A DNA stretch of 64,000 nt from Akkermansiaceae bacterium (GTDB lineage Bacteria > Verrucomicrobiota > Verrucomicrobiia > Verrucomicrobiales > Akkermansiaceae): positions 434,001 through 498,000 of the forward strand of contig JAHCBC010000004.1 in the NCBI GenBank assembly GCA_019634595.1, given 5' to 3'. Below the pieces are notes generated by a model. It saw nothing but the letters and a program-made list of their open reading frames with translations. It had not been told where the DNA came from and searched no databases. This document shows positions 27,748 through 39,734 of the stretch, one piece after another (position 1 is the stretch's first letter; each line of letters begins with the position of its first letter). The translations under genes were made by a program, and so were the position numbers.

Positions 27748-30093
27748 ATGGAAACACCGCGGCCGCAGTCATCCTCACAGGGTGCGATCAACGGTCTATG
27801 GACCATCGGTCTGTGTTCGTTCGTCATCGCCGCGCTGTACTTCGGGCGGGAGATCCTGACACCCATCGCGCTCGCGGCCCTGCTCACGTTCCTCCTGTCC
27901 CCGCTGGTGACGCGGCTCCAGCGGTGGGTGGGCCGCATCTGCGCGGTGCTGCTGGTGGTGATCATGATGCTCGGCCTCACCATCGGTTCGGGCTGGATCC
28001 TCACCCGCCAGATCGTGGATCTGGGAACAAAGCTCCCGGACTACAAGGAGAACATCCGGATGAAGATCAAAGCGTTCCAGCTTCCCTCCGGCGGCGCGTT
28101 TTCCAAGCTCTCCGAGGCTTTCGAGGATCTCAAGAAAGACCTCCCGATGGGGAACGGGAACATCCGTGAAAAAGCGGACGAGGGGATCCGGAAACTGGAA
28201 CCGCAGGAAAGCGGCAGGGCCATCCCGGTGGAGGTGGTCTCCACTCCTGACGCCTCTCCGCTGGAGCTTTTCAAGCTGATCGTCGCGCCGGTGGTGGGAC
28301 CGCTGGGAACGGCGGCGCTGGTGCTCCTGCTGATGGTCTTCATGCTGTTGCAGCGGGAAGACCTGCGGAACCGGATCATCCGGCTCATAGGCCAAGGCAG
28401 GATCAGCGCGACGACCAGCGCGATGGACGACGCGGCGGCCCGTGTTTCCCGTTATCTTTTCATGCAGTTGGTCGTGAATGTGACCTATGGCATGGGGGTG
28501 GCGCTGGGGCTGTGGATCATCGGGGTGCCGAACGCCATCCTGTGGGGGACCTTCGCCACCGTGCTGCGCTTCATCCCCTATGTCGGACCGTGGATCGCAG
28601 CCGCGTTTCCCATCATCCTCTCCATCGCGGTCTCTCCGGACTGGTGGATGCCGGCGAAGGCCATCGCCCTGTTCGTCGTGCTGGAACTGGTCAGCAACAA
28701 TGTGATGGAACCGTGGCTCTACGGCTCCAGCACCGGGGTGTCCTCCATCGCGCTCATCGTCGCCGCGGTCTTCTGGACCTACTTGTGGGGGCCGGTGGGT
28801 CTGGTGATGGCAACTCCCATCACCGTCTGCATCGCCGTCATGGGGAGGCACATCCCCCAGCTCGCCTTCCTGAACGTGATCCTCAGCGATGAGGATGCGC
28901 TGACACCGGCGGAGGATTGTTACCACCGGTTGCTGCGCTCCGGAGGAGACGATGAACTGGAGTTGGCCGAGTCCTACCTGAAGACCCACACGCTCACGGA
29001 TTTCTACGACAGCATGCTGATCCCCGCGCTCATCGCGGCAGGCAGGGATCAGGGCCGCGGAGTTCTGGACCGGGACCAGCTCAACCAGGTGGAGCATGCC
29101 ATCGGGGAGTTGCTGGAAGAACTGGACGAACGGCTGCCGGGAATCGCCAAAGTGCCCGAATCCCTGCCGGAGCATGTCAGTTCATTGGTCGGCCCCTGCC
29201 GGATCCACTGCGTGCCCGCAAAGGCGGAGCGTGACAGGCTCTCCGCGGAGATGCTCGCCCAGTTGCTGCGGATCCAGAAGTTCGAGGTGACGATCTCCCC
29301 TCCCCAGCTCACCGCATCCGAGAAACTGGAGCGGATCCGGCAGGAGGATCCGGATGTGATCTGCATCTCCGTGACCGAGCCGACCACCCCATCCCAGGCC
29401 CGCTATCTCTGCATGAAATTCCGCGCGGCCCTGCCGAAAAGGAAGATCGCCATCGGACTTTGGAGCATGTCCACCATTCCTCCGGAAACGGAAAAAGCGT
29501 TGCGGGAAGCGGGAGCGGACCTGATCATGAAAGGCGTGGCCGACACCCACATCGCCGTCATGCGGCTGGCCAGTGCGTTCTCCCGCGAGATGCAGCCCGC
29601 CCCCATCCCGGCCAACGACGAGGCACGGGTTCAGGCGTTGGAACTGAGCGGTGCCATGAAGACATCGGATGACTTCACGGTCGTGACGGACAAGCTCACC
29701 CGGATCTTCGAGACCCCCATCGCCATCCTCAGCCTGATCGACAGGGACACGCAGCATTTCAAGGCCCAGTCCGGCCTCCCGGACGAACTGAAGGGAGGCG
29801 GAGGCAGCCCGCGCGAAACCTCGATCTGCGGCCACGTGGTCGCGGCGGACGAGTTCGTCATCATCGAGGATCTCGCGCGCGACCGGCGATTCGCCGGAAA
29901 CGCGTTCGTGAAGAAGAACGGCTTCCGCTTCTACGCGGGCGCGCCGGTCCACTCACCGGACGGCCATGCCATCGGCTCGCTCTGCCTCATCGACACGAAC
30001 CCGCGGGATTTCACCCAGCGCGAGCGGAAGCTGCTGGAGGAATACGCCGCGGAGGTGTCAGATGACATCCGCCGGGCGACGGATGCCATCTGA
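27748..30093 (+). CDS. AI-2E family (PerM-like) permease fused to B12-binding-like and GAF domains
   Basis: 781 residues. ATG 27748 is preceded by AAAGGA; a TTG at 27709 with GGAAGGA is the alternative. Residues ~15-360 are an AI-2E transporter/PerM module with about eight membrane helices (FLLSPLVTRL; IPYVGPWIAAAFPIIL; NNVMEPWLYG). Residues ~390-460 resemble the helical cap of B12-binding sensors (SYLKTHTLTDFYDSMLIPAL). Residues ~480-600 resemble the B12-binding Rossmann fold but lack DxHxxG. The last ~150 residues are a GAF domain (ETSICGHVVA; GFRFYAGAPV). The fusion suggests a permease whose activity is sensed or gated from the cytoplasm. Confidence 0.88.
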   Translation: METPRPQSSSQGAINGLWTIGLCSFVIAALYFGREILTPIALAALLTFLLSPLVTRLQRWVGRICAVLLVVIMMLGLTIGSGWILTRQIVDLGTKLPDYKENIRMKIKAFQLPSGGAFSKLSEAFEDLKKDLPMGNGNIREKADEGIRKLEPQESGRAIPVEVVSTPDASPLELFKLIVAPVVGPLGTAALVLLLMVFMLLQREDLRNRIIRLIGQGRISATTSAMDDAAARVSRYLFMQLVVNVTYGMGVALGLWIIGVPNAILWGTFATVLRFIPYVGPWIAAAFPIILSIAVSPDWWMPAKAIALFVVLELVSNNVMEPWLYGSSTGVSSIALIVAAVFWTYLWGPVGLVMATPITVCIAVMGRHIPQLAFLNVILSDEDALTPAEDCYHRLLRSGGDDELELAESYLKTHTLTDFYDSMLIPALIAAGRDQGRGVLDRDQLNQVEHAIGELLEELDERLPGIAKVPESLPEHVSSLVGPCRIHCVPAKAERDRLSAEMLAQLLRIQKFEVTISPPQLTASEKLERIRQEDPDVICISVTEPTTPSQARYLCMKFRAALPKRKIAIGLWSMSTIPPETEKALREAGADLIMKGVADTHIAVMRLASAFSREMQPAPIPANDEARVQALELSGAMKTSDDFTVVTDKLTRIFETPIAILSLIDRDTQHFKAQSGLPDELKGGGGSPRETSICGHVVAADEFVIIEDLARDRRFAGNAFVKKNGFRFYAGAPVHSPDGHAIGSLCLIDTNPRDFTQRERKLLEEYAAEVSDDIRRATDAI

Positions 30094-30156
30094 TGGGGAG
30101 GAGCACTTGGAAGCCGATGTGCCTGGAGCACCGGGCGGCCTTTGCTGGGTAGCCGA

Positions 30157-30325
30157 GTAAGGAGGGGGGACATTGCGGCAGAGCCGCCATGTCCGCTGCG
30201 CTCCCATTCCTGTCCCCCGGCGGCATTGGCGGATGAAGGGAAGAGTGGATCAATCCCACGATTCCTTTGCTATGGGTTCCCGTTGCAGCAGGAGGACAGG
30301 AGTATCCTCCCTCCTCACTGCCTCC

Positions 30326-30329
<4 letters not shown>
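30157..30329 (+). repeat. hairpin repeat element, copy B
   Basis: Second copy of the intergenic element. The left end is GTAAGGAGGG, then a long arm with GCGGCAGAGCCGC and GTCCGCTGCGCTCCCATTCC. The core contains GGATCAATCCC and GGGTTCCCGTTGCAGC, and the right end is CCTCCTTAC. It has the same arm order as copy A. The right terminus overlaps the stop codon of clpB, whose TAA lies at 30326-30328 on the minus strand. The right arm has about 10 extra bases relative to copy A. Confidence 0.8.
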
Positions 30330-32902
<2,573 letters not shown>

Positions 32903-33047
32903 GATTTGATGCTACACCGTTCCCTAGCATTCGCCTTTATCAAATAAAGGATGCGGAAAATTTGAGAAAATCCGCCTCCTTCCATCTCCGCGCTGACTAT
33001 TTTTCCATCGTCAGCCCTCCCCCATTTCCTCCACGCTCCCGGCTGTC

Positions 33048-33782
33048 ATGAAACTCAGAACCGTTCTCGCTTTCGCACTCACCTCCGTCTTCGCGCTCGC
33101 CCAGCCCGCCGCTCCGGCGGCGGATGCTGCCCGCTCCACCACCCCGGGCGACCGCCTTGCCGAAGGCTGGTGGAAGGATCGCTGGGAGGCGAAGGTGAAA
33201 GCCACCGCGGAGGCCCGGGACAGCCAGCTTGTTTTCCTCGGTGACTCGATCACCCAAGGCTGGGAAGGCGCCGGCAAGAAAACCTGGGAGGAGAAGTTCG
33301 CCGCCTACAAGCCGCTCAACCTCGGCTTCTCCGGCGACCGCACGGAGCATCTGCTGTGGCGCATCGAGCAGGACAAGGAGAGTCTCAAGAAGCTCAGCCC
33401 GAAGGTGGCTGTCATCCTCATCGGCACGAACAACACCGGCCACCAGCAGCGCCCGGCCGGGGAAACCACCGCCGGCATCAAGGCGTCCCTCGACGCGCTC
33501 CACGCCATCTGGCCGAAGACCAAGCTGCTGGTCCTCTCCGTCTTCCCACGTGGTGCGGATGCGAACGATCCGCACCGCAAGCTGAACGATGAGATCAACG
33601 CGGAGGTGGCGAAGCTGGCGGACAACAAGACCATCTTCGTGCAGGATATCTCCTCCTCCCTCATGAACGCGGATGGCACCCTTTCCAAGGAAATCATGCC
33701 GGACCTGCTGCACCTTTCCCCGAAGGGTTACGAGCTGTGGGCCGCCGCCATCGAGCCGAAGCTGAAGGAGCTGGGCCTGTAA
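33048..33782 (+). CDS. secreted SGNH/GDSL hydrolase (PAF-acetylhydrolase-like)
   Basis: 244 residues with a signal peptide cleaved near FALAQPA. SGNH block I is LVFLGDSITQGWEG (catalytic Ser), block II Gly is in NLGFSGDRTEHLLWR, block III Asn is in ILIGTNNTGH, and block V Asp-x-x-His is in DLLHLSPKGY. The pattern matches the platelet-activating-factor acetylhydrolase IB / sialate O-acetylesterase-like group often seen in Verrucomicrobia and Planctomycetes. It is probably a periplasmic or secreted carbohydrate deacetylase. The 145-bp gap to clpB is divergent. Confidence 0.9.
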   Translation: MKLRTVLAFALTSVFALAQPAAPAADAARSTTPGDRLAEGWWKDRWEAKVKATAEARDSQLVFLGDSITQGWEGAGKKTWEEKFAAYKPLNLGFSGDRTEHLLWRIEQDKESLKKLSPKVAVILIGTNNTGHQQRPAGETTAGIKASLDALHAIWPKTKLLVLSVFPRGADANDPHRKLNDEINAEVAKLADNKTIFVQDISSSLMNADGTLSKEIMPDLLHLSPKGYELWAAAIEPKLKELGL

Positions 33783-33792
33783 GCCCGCGCCT

Positions 33793-35043
33793 TCATTCCC
33801 TGGAGTAACCCTCCACCGTGCGCCGCAGGATTTCCGAGATCCTGCGGCGTTCCTTTTCCCCGATCTCCGGGAAATCCTTCCCCTGCTCCAGCACTTCCTT
33901 CAGCCGGGAAAAGACCGCGCCTTTCACCCGTGGCGGCAGCACCTTGAAGGCCTGTGAATAGATCATGTAGGAACAGCGGCTCTTGAACAGGCGGCTGCCG
34001 AGCTGGAACTCCGCCAGCGTGCCACCGTCGTCCGTTTTGGGGTAGCGCGCGGCAAAGGCATCTTGGAAGGCGGCATCGCCATCGACACCGCCATCCCCCA
34101 TCGGGGCCTCGTCCTTGAACAGCATGGCCTCCACGATGGCCACCGCATGTTCATCCGCCGTCTTCCCCGCACGGCCGTCATCCGGGTCCGCGTCCGGCTC
34201 CAGGGTCTTGGAAAACCAATGCAGCCGCCGGTATTCCATGGAGGCGGAGACCAGCAGGTTGTGCATGCGGCACTGGTGCTCCAGCACCATCAGGGAAACG
34301 ATGTCGCTGGTGTTGCGGAGGTATTTCGAAACGTCGATCACATCGTCCAGCGTACGGTGTTGCACGGCTTCGGTGACGCCATCACGCTCATCCGCCTCCG
34401 TGTAGATCCGGTTGCCCAGGTGCGGCAGTGAACTGTTCCCGGTGACGTAGTAGCCGCCCCAGCGGATGGGGATGGGGCTGCGGGCGTCGATATGGTCCAT
34501 CCCCAACTTCAGGATCAGGTGGCCGTCCTCATCCGGATGCACCGAGCGGATGAGAACCCCCGGCACGGACTCCGTGCGGCGCGTGCCATGACAGGCGAGG
34601 CACGCGTTGCCATCCCTGGCGACGATCTTCGCGGGATCTTTCTGCGCCAGGTCGATGAGGTAGAAGGTCATGCCCAGCACCGGATCATGCGTGATGATCT
34701 CGATGTCGCCTCCCGGTACGAATCCGACATAGGAGTTCTCGTTGAAATACAGGCACCGTGGATTCTTCGGGCGTATGAGGGCGTTCTGCTGGCTGGTCTG
34801 GGAATAAACCAGCACCTGGGACTCCACCGGCACGTCCAGCATCTCCAGCACGCCCGCCAGTTTCTGGAGGTCCGTCTCCCCCTTGAGCGTCGTTTTCCCG
34901 GAGGCGAGGTCGGCCGCGAGCCGGGCAATGCGGTCCGTCGCCTGCGTGTCGGAATACCGGATGGGCTCCATCTCCCAGTAATCCACTGCTCCCGCCGTTC
35001 CGCAGAAGGCGCTCAGGATCATGACGGGAAACCGCTTCAACAC
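33793..35043 (-). CDS. exported protein with a single c-type cytochrome motif
   Basis: About 417 residues. One CxxCH haem-binding motif (CLACHGTRR) lies near the middle, with MDHIDARSPIPIRWGGYYVTG downstream. The GTG start at 35043 gives a good signal peptide ending FCGTAGA, with GGAGA about 12 nt upstream. ATG 35163 would add 40 charged residues and overlap the divergent dehydrogenase start. The family is not named with confidence; such single-haem proteins of unknown function are common in Planctomycetes and Verrucomicrobia. It is convergent with the SGNH hydrolase, 10 bp apart. Confidence 0.75.
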   Translation of the reverse strand: MLKRFPVMILSAFCGTAGAVDYWEMEPIRYSDTQATDRIARLAADLASGKTTLKGETDLQKLAGVLEMLDVPVESQVLVYSQTSQQNALIRPKNPRCLYFNENSYVGFVPGGDIEIITHDPVLGMTFYLIDLAQKDPAKIVARDGNACLACHGTRRTESVPGVLIRSVHPDEDGHLILKLGMDHIDARSPIPIRWGGYYVTGNSSLPHLGNRIYTEADERDGVTEAVQHRTLDDVIDVSKYLRNTSDIVSLMVLEHQCRMHNLLVSASMEYRRLHWFSKTLEPDADPDDGRAGKTADEHAVAIVEAMLFKDEAPMGDGGVDGDAAFQDAFAARYPKTDDGGTLAEFQLGSRLFKSRCSYMIYSQAFKVLPPRVKGAVFSRLKEVLEQGKDFPEIGEKERRRISEILRRTVEGYSRE

Positions 35044-35161
35044 CCCGAAACTGAATCTCCGGAGGCACGCCCGCAAACCGAAATCCGTACCACTTTCATA
35101 CCACTCGACAACCCGGGCCGTTCCATCTTTCCATATCCCCGCAACAGTTGCATACAAATCC

Positions 35162-36250
35162 ATGTCCGAATTTCTCGTCATCCCACGCGCCGACCATGAT
35201 TCGCTCGTCATCGCCGCCTACCAATCCCGCGGCTACTCCGCGGATGAAGCCGCCGAGGGCGCGAAGCTGGCCGCTGAAGCAGCCCGTCACGGCATCCGCA
35301 CCCACCACGCGCTGAAGGCGCTGCACTTGGACCACCTTTTCGGCTCGGAGATCGGAGGCTGCGTTCCCGGCGCGGAGATCGAGGTGCTGCCGTCCCGTTT
35401 CCCCGCCTCCGAGCGTTGGAACGCGAACAAGAAACTGGGCCAATCCGTGGCCTACCGGGCCATCGACCGCGCCATCGAACTGGCGGACCAATACGGCGTC
35501 GGCCAGATCGCCGTGGACAACACCTTCCATTACCTCTGGGGCGGCGGCTACGTGATGGAGGCTGCGGAGCGCGGCTACTACGCCTACACGAACTGCACCT
35601 CCACCCTCGCAGAGGTGGTTCCTTTCGGCGGAAAATTCCCGACGCTGGGCACGAACCCGCACTCCTGGGGCATCCCGAGCACGGAGGCGAACGGCTTCCC
35701 CATCGTGATGGACTGGGCGACCTCCACCGTGGCCATGGGCCGCGTGCAGGCGCTGAAGCGCGAAGGCAAGCAACTGCCTCCGGGTGCCGCCGTGGACAAG
35801 GACGGCCAGCCGACCAACGACCCGCACCAGGTGGCGGCGCTGCTGCCTTTCGGCGGCCACAAGGGCTACGGCATGTCCCTGCTCAACGAAATTTTCGGCG
35901 GACTCATCGGCGGATCACTTCCGACCATCCGTGGCCGTGAGACAACTATCCCCGGTGAGAAAACCACCACCGTCTTCTACTTCCAGGTCATTCATCCGGA
36001 CGCCCTTTCCGGCGGCAATTTCGCCCAAGGCCGCACCCAGCAGGGCAACCTCAAGGCGGTGCTGGACGACGTCCTGGGCCACGGCAATGAAAACGCCATG
36101 CTCCCCGGCCAGATCGAGGCCGGCTTCCGCAAGCGTTCCGACGAAGCGGGCGGCATCCTGTTCACGGACGCCGAAGTGGCGGAGTTCAACGAACTGGCGG
36201 CGAGCCTCGGCTTGGCGACCTGGGATGTGTCCGCGCTGAAGCGCGCCTGA
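35162..36250 (+). CDS. malate/L-lactate (Ldh_2 family) dehydrogenase
   Basis: 362 residues from ATG 35162. NAD(P)H-dependent oxidoreductase of the malate/L-lactate dehydrogenase family, also covering ureidoglycolate and other 2-oxo-acid reductases. Family features are HGIRTHHAL near residue 45, AVDNTFHYLWGGGYV, a conserved FGG near VPFGGKFPTLGTNPHSWGIP, ATSTVAMG (cofactor region) and PFGGHKGYGMSLL. Substrate specificity cannot be read from sequence. It is divergent from the cytochrome-like gene. Confidence 0.9.
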   Translation: MSEFLVIPRADHDSLVIAAYQSRGYSADEAAEGAKLAAEAARHGIRTHHALKALHLDHLFGSEIGGCVPGAEIEVLPSRFPASERWNANKKLGQSVAYRAIDRAIELADQYGVGQIAVDNTFHYLWGGGYVMEAAERGYYAYTNCTSTLAEVVPFGGKFPTLGTNPHSWGIPSTEANGFPIVMDWATSTVAMGRVQALKREGKQLPPGAAVDKDGQPTNDPHQVAALLPFGGHKGYGMSLLNEIFGGLIGGSLPTIRGRETTIPGEKTTTVFYFQVIHPDALSGGNFAQGRTQQGNLKAVLDDVLGHGNENAMLPGQIEAGFRKRSDEAGGILFTDAEVAEFNELAASLGLATWDVSALKRA

Positions 36251-36275
36251 AAATCAACCGCGAGCCGTTACCGCA

Positions 36276-36686
36276 TCACTCCAGATCAAGGGCGATGCGG
36301 GCGGCTTCGCGGATCTCCTCCACCTCCCCATCCGTATAGGCCTTTTTCCCGTCAAAGGCCCAAACGGTGCCGGGCCATGCGGGATCCCCGCTGGTCCGCC
36401 CGACGATGTGGATGTGCATCTGGCGGACGATGTTGCCGATGCAGGCGACGTTGAGTTTTTCAGGAGAGAAGTGGGATTCCACGAACTCCGAGACGTGGCG
36501 CACGACCTCCAGGACCTCGGTGTAGCGCTGCGGCGGGAGCTGATGCAGGTCCTCCACCCCCTCCACCTCCGGGACCAGAATGAGCCACGGAAAATGGGCG
36601 TTGTTCTTCAGCAACAGCCGGCACCCGGCGGTCCGGCCCAGCGCGAAGCCGCCATTTTCCAGCTTGGGATCGAGCGTGAATGCCAT
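36276..36686 (-). CDS. HIT family protein (histidine triad nucleotide hydrolase)
   Basis: 136 residues from ATG 36686. The HIT signature is present as RQMHIHIVGRTSGD, where the His-x-His-x spacing supplies the catalytic triad. The N-terminal part with NAHFPWLILVPEV and the LHQLPPQRYTEVL helix match HIT proteins. Likely a nucleoside phosphoramidase or dinucleoside polyphosphate hydrolase. It is convergent with the dehydrogenase and divergent from uvrB. Confidence 0.9.
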   Translation of the reverse strand: MAFTLDPKLENGGFALGRTAGCRLLLKNNAHFPWLILVPEVEGVEDLHQLPPQRYTEVLEVVRHVSEFVESHFSPEKLNVACIGNIVRQMHIHIVGRTSGDPAWPGTVWAFDGKKAYTDGEVEEIREAARIALDLE

Positions 36687-36752
36687 GCATGAGGAAGGCA
36701 TCATCGGCGGCCCTTGTCACCCCCGGATTCCCGGTTTAGCCTCGCGGGGCCG

Positions 36753-38930
36753 ATGCCCTTCAAACTCGCCAGCAACTACGAACCCCAGGGCGACCAGGCA
36801 CAGGCCATCGCCAAGCTGACGAAATCCCTGCGGGCGGGGAACCGGCACCAAACGCTGCTGGGCGTGACCGGCTCCGGCAAGACCTTCACGATGGCGAACC
36901 TGATCCGCGACATCGGCAGGCCGACGCTGATCATGAGCCACAACAAGACGCTCGCCGCGCAGCTTTACTCGGAGTTCAAGAATTTCTTCCCGCACAACGC
37001 GGTCGAGTACTTCGTTTCCTACTTCGACTACTACCAGCCGGAGGCCTACATCCCGCGGAGCGACACCTACATCGAGAAGGATTCCTCCATCAACGACGAG
37101 ATCGAGCGGCTGCGGCTCAGCACCATGGGTTCCCTGCTCACCCGCAACGACACGATCGTGGTGGCGTCGGTTTCCTGCATCTACGGCCTCGGTTCCCCGG
37201 AGGACTACAAGGGCCGGATGCTGAAGGTTTGGAAAGGCCAGCGGATCACGCGGGAAGAGTTCCTCAGCGAACTGGTGGGCATGCTTTTCGAGCGGAACGA
37301 CATCGCCTTCGGCCGGGGAAAATTCCGCGTGCGCGGGGACGTGGTGGAGATCCACCCCGCCTATCTGGAGAACACCGCCATCCGGGTGGAATTTTTCGAT
37401 GACGAGGTGGAGCGCATCACCAGCATCCACACCGTTTCCGGCCACGTGATTGACCGGCTGGAAGAGCACACTTTTTTCCCGGCCAAGCAGTTCGTCACGG
37501 AAGGGAACAAGATGCGGAAGGCCGTGGTCGCCATCCGGGAGGAGATGACGGAGCAGGTGGCGAAGTTCGAGAAAGAGGGCAAGCTCATCGAGGCGCAGCG
37601 CCTGCGCATGCGGACGGAGTATGATCTGGAGATGATGGCGGAAATGGGATTCTGCCAGGGCATCGAGAACTACTCCCGCCACCTCACGGGGCGCGAGCCG
37701 GGCGCGCGTCCGCACACGCTGCTGGATTTCTTCCCACGGGACTTCCTGCTGTTGGTGGACGAAAGCCATGCCACGATCCCCCAGGTCGGCGGCATGTATG
37801 AGGGCGACAAGAGCCGCAAGACGGTGCTGGTGGACCACGGCTTCCGCCTGCCCAGCGCGCTCGACAACCGGCCGCTGCGTTTCGACGAATTCATGCAGAT
37901 GACGGACCAACGGGTGTATGTTTCCGCGACGCCCGCCGCCTTCGAGATCGTCAACTCCCGCCCGGAGAACAAGGCGTGGATCCCGGTGAAGTCCCGCGAT
38001 GACATGGGCGGCTTCACCCACATCGACCTGAAGAAGCTGCGGGTGAAACCGAGCGGAAATGAGGAGCCGGTGGAGGATTTCGATCCGTCGAAGCGCGGCA
38101 CTCCCCTGGTCGTGGAGCAGATCATCCGGCCTACGGGGCTGCTGGATCCCACCCTCACCCTGCGCCCGCTCAAGCACCAGATCGACGAGACCATCGAACT
38201 CTGCCGCCAGCGTGTGGAACGGCATGAGCGGGTGCTGGTCACCACGCTCACCAAGAAGACGGCGGAGGACCTGTCCGAGTATCTCCAGGGGACCGGGCTG
38301 AAGGTCCGCTACCTGCACTCCGACATCGACGCGATCGAGCGGGTGGAAATCCTCCGCCAACTGCGCGCGGCGGCGTTCGACATCCTCATCGGCATCAACC
38401 TGCTGCGGGAGGGCCTGGACCTGCCGGAAGTGTCGCTGGTCTGCATCCTGGACGCGGACAAGGAAGGCTTCCTGCGGAATGAAACCTCTCTGATCCAGAC
38501 CGCTGGCCGGGCCGCGCGCCACGTCGGCGGCGAATGCGTGCTTTTCTGCGACAACGTCACGGATTCCATCCAGCGCCTGATGGATGTGACCGAATACCGC
38601 CGGAGCCGCCAGATCGCCCACAACGAGGAGCATGGCATCACCCCGCAGAGTGTGAAGCGGGCGGTGCAGCAGAGCCTCCAGACGCACGAACGCACGGTGG
38701 CGGGGGCGGACCAGCTCAACGCCTCCCTCGTCGCCGAAGACGCCGCCGCCTACGACAAGGTCCGGGTCATCGCCGAACTGGAGGAGGAAATGCGCGAGGC
38801 CTCCTCACGCCTTGAGTTCGAACGGGCGGCCCACCTCCGCGACCAGATCACCGCCCTGAAGAACGGCCGGACGACCGGGCAGCCGCCCGTGGAGGTGAAA
38901 TATCCGAAAGGACGGCGGTCAAAGCGATGA
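36753..38930 (+). CDS. uvrB: excinuclease ABC subunit B
   Basis: 725 residues from ATG 36753 (MPFKLASNYEPQGDQAQAI). The DNA-damage-loading helicase of UvrABC nucleotide excision repair. Walker A is GVTGSGKT, the beta-hairpin that locks damaged DNA is EYFVSYFDYYQPEAYIP, Walker B contains LLLVDESH, and motifs V/VI include GINLLREGLDLPEVSL and QTAGRAARH. A C-terminal UVR domain (EEEMREASSRLEFERAAHLRDQI) contacts UvrC. An in-frame TTG at 36714 would precede the conserved start. Confidence 0.97.
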   Translation: MPFKLASNYEPQGDQAQAIAKLTKSLRAGNRHQTLLGVTGSGKTFTMANLIRDIGRPTLIMSHNKTLAAQLYSEFKNFFPHNAVEYFVSYFDYYQPEAYIPRSDTYIEKDSSINDEIERLRLSTMGSLLTRNDTIVVASVSCIYGLGSPEDYKGRMLKVWKGQRITREEFLSELVGMLFERNDIAFGRGKFRVRGDVVEIHPAYLENTAIRVEFFDDEVERITSIHTVSGHVIDRLEEHTFFPAKQFVTEGNKMRKAVVAIREEMTEQVAKFEKEGKLIEAQRLRMRTEYDLEMMAEMGFCQGIENYSRHLTGREPGARPHTLLDFFPRDFLLLVDESHATIPQVGGMYEGDKSRKTVLVDHGFRLPSALDNRPLRFDEFMQMTDQRVYVSATPAAFEIVNSRPENKAWIPVKSRDDMGGFTHIDLKKLRVKPSGNEEPVEDFDPSKRGTPLVVEQIIRPTGLLDPTLTLRPLKHQIDETIELCRQRVERHERVLVTTLTKKTAEDLSEYLQGTGLKVRYLHSDIDAIERVEILRQLRAAAFDILIGINLLREGLDLPEVSLVCILDADKEGFLRNETSLIQTAGRAARHVGGECVLFCDNVTDSIQRLMDVTEYRRSRQIAHNEEHGITPQSVKRAVQQSLQTHERTVAGADQLNASLVAEDAAAYDKVRVIAELEEEMREASSRLEFERAAHLRDQITALKNGRTTGQPPVEVKYPKGRRSKR

Positions 38931-38991
38931 GCCGGTATTTGGAATTTTGGGAAACTTGACCAAATGTAACAATTTCCTCACGGTGCCCCCC

Positions 38992-39261
38992 GTGTTCAGC
39001 GCGAAAGCAGACCGCCCTTACTTCGATGCCTGGCTGAAGCGGACGCGGAAACAACTCGCCGTCAGCGGACGCCTGTCACAGACCGCCCTCCTTCTTTCCC
39101 AACAGGAAGGCGGCACGATGGAAAGCTGGGCCGAACGCCTGCGGGGCCTGCTGGACGGACACGAAGTCCCATCCCTCGATCTGCTGACCAGGATCGACAC
39201 CCTCCTTTCCCACACACCTTCCCCGCCTCCTCATCAGGAAAGCCAGGGTTCCCTCTGGTGA
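38992..39261 (+). CDS. small hypothetical protein
   Basis: About 90 residues from GTG 38992; GTG 38983 or TTG 38947 are alternatives. It is basic, with a helical central part (DAWLKRTRKQLAVSGRLSQ; ESWAERLRGLLDG), suggesting a nucleic-acid-binding or adaptor helix bundle, but no family is recognised. It sits between uvrB and a small membrane protein. The reading frame could be coding because no other frame looks better; confidence is modest. Confidence 0.45.
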   Translation: MFSAKADRPYFDAWLKRTRKQLAVSGRLSQTALLLSQQEGGTMESWAERLRGLLDGHEVPSLDLLTRIDTLLSHTPSPPPHQESQGSLW

Positions 39262-39291
39262 AAATCCCGTTTCCTGTTCCAACCCATCCCG

Positions 39292-39687
39292 ATGCACCGC
39301 CTGCCTTCCCAATCCTCAGTCACCCGCTTCCGACTGGCCGCCTATCTCTATGTCCTTTTCATCCTGCTGCTGATTGCTGGAGCCAGCTACCTCGGCTGGG
39401 CGCTGCTCAACAACCATCCCCAGCACGTCATCTTCGCGGCTTCCTCCATCGGCGGGGCCGTGGCTGTTTTCATTTTCCACTGGATCACGGCCTCCCGTGT
39501 CCGCTGTCCGCTCTGCCTGGTCCCCTCCCTGGCCAGAAAAAATTGCTCGAAGAACCGCAACGCCAAGAGATTGCTGGGCAGTTACCGGCTGAAGGTCGCC
39601 AGTTCCATCATCCTGCATAACCATTTCCGCTGCCCTTACTGCAACGAGCCTACGGTTCTGGAGGTCCGGCAGCGCCGGAACGCCTGA
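39292..39687 (+). CDS. small membrane protein with zinc-ribbon motif
   Basis: 131 residues. Two adjacent transmembrane helices lie at about 15-37 and 46-66 (YLYVLFILLLIAGASYLGWAL; HVIFAASSIGGAVAVFIFHW). After them come two cysteine pairs, CPLC and CPYC, spaced as in a zinc ribbon facing the cytoplasm. Not recognised as a named family. It may form a run with the genes on either side on the plus strand, but the spacing is loose. Confidence 0.65.
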   Translation: MHRLPSQSSVTRFRLAAYLYVLFILLLIAGASYLGWALLNNHPQHVIFAASSIGGAVAVFIFHWITASRVRCPLCLVPSLARKNCSKNRNAKRLLGSYRLKVASSIILHNHFRCPYCNEPTVLEVRQRRNA

Positions 39688-39734
39688 AGACTCGGTATTT
39701 GACAGAATCCCCGGCAACGAAGAGTTTCCCCGCC

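Noticed and set aside
36717..38687. 656-residue minus-strand open frame
   Set aside because: Antisense to uvrB; composition of His, Arg and Leu only reflects uvrB codon use.
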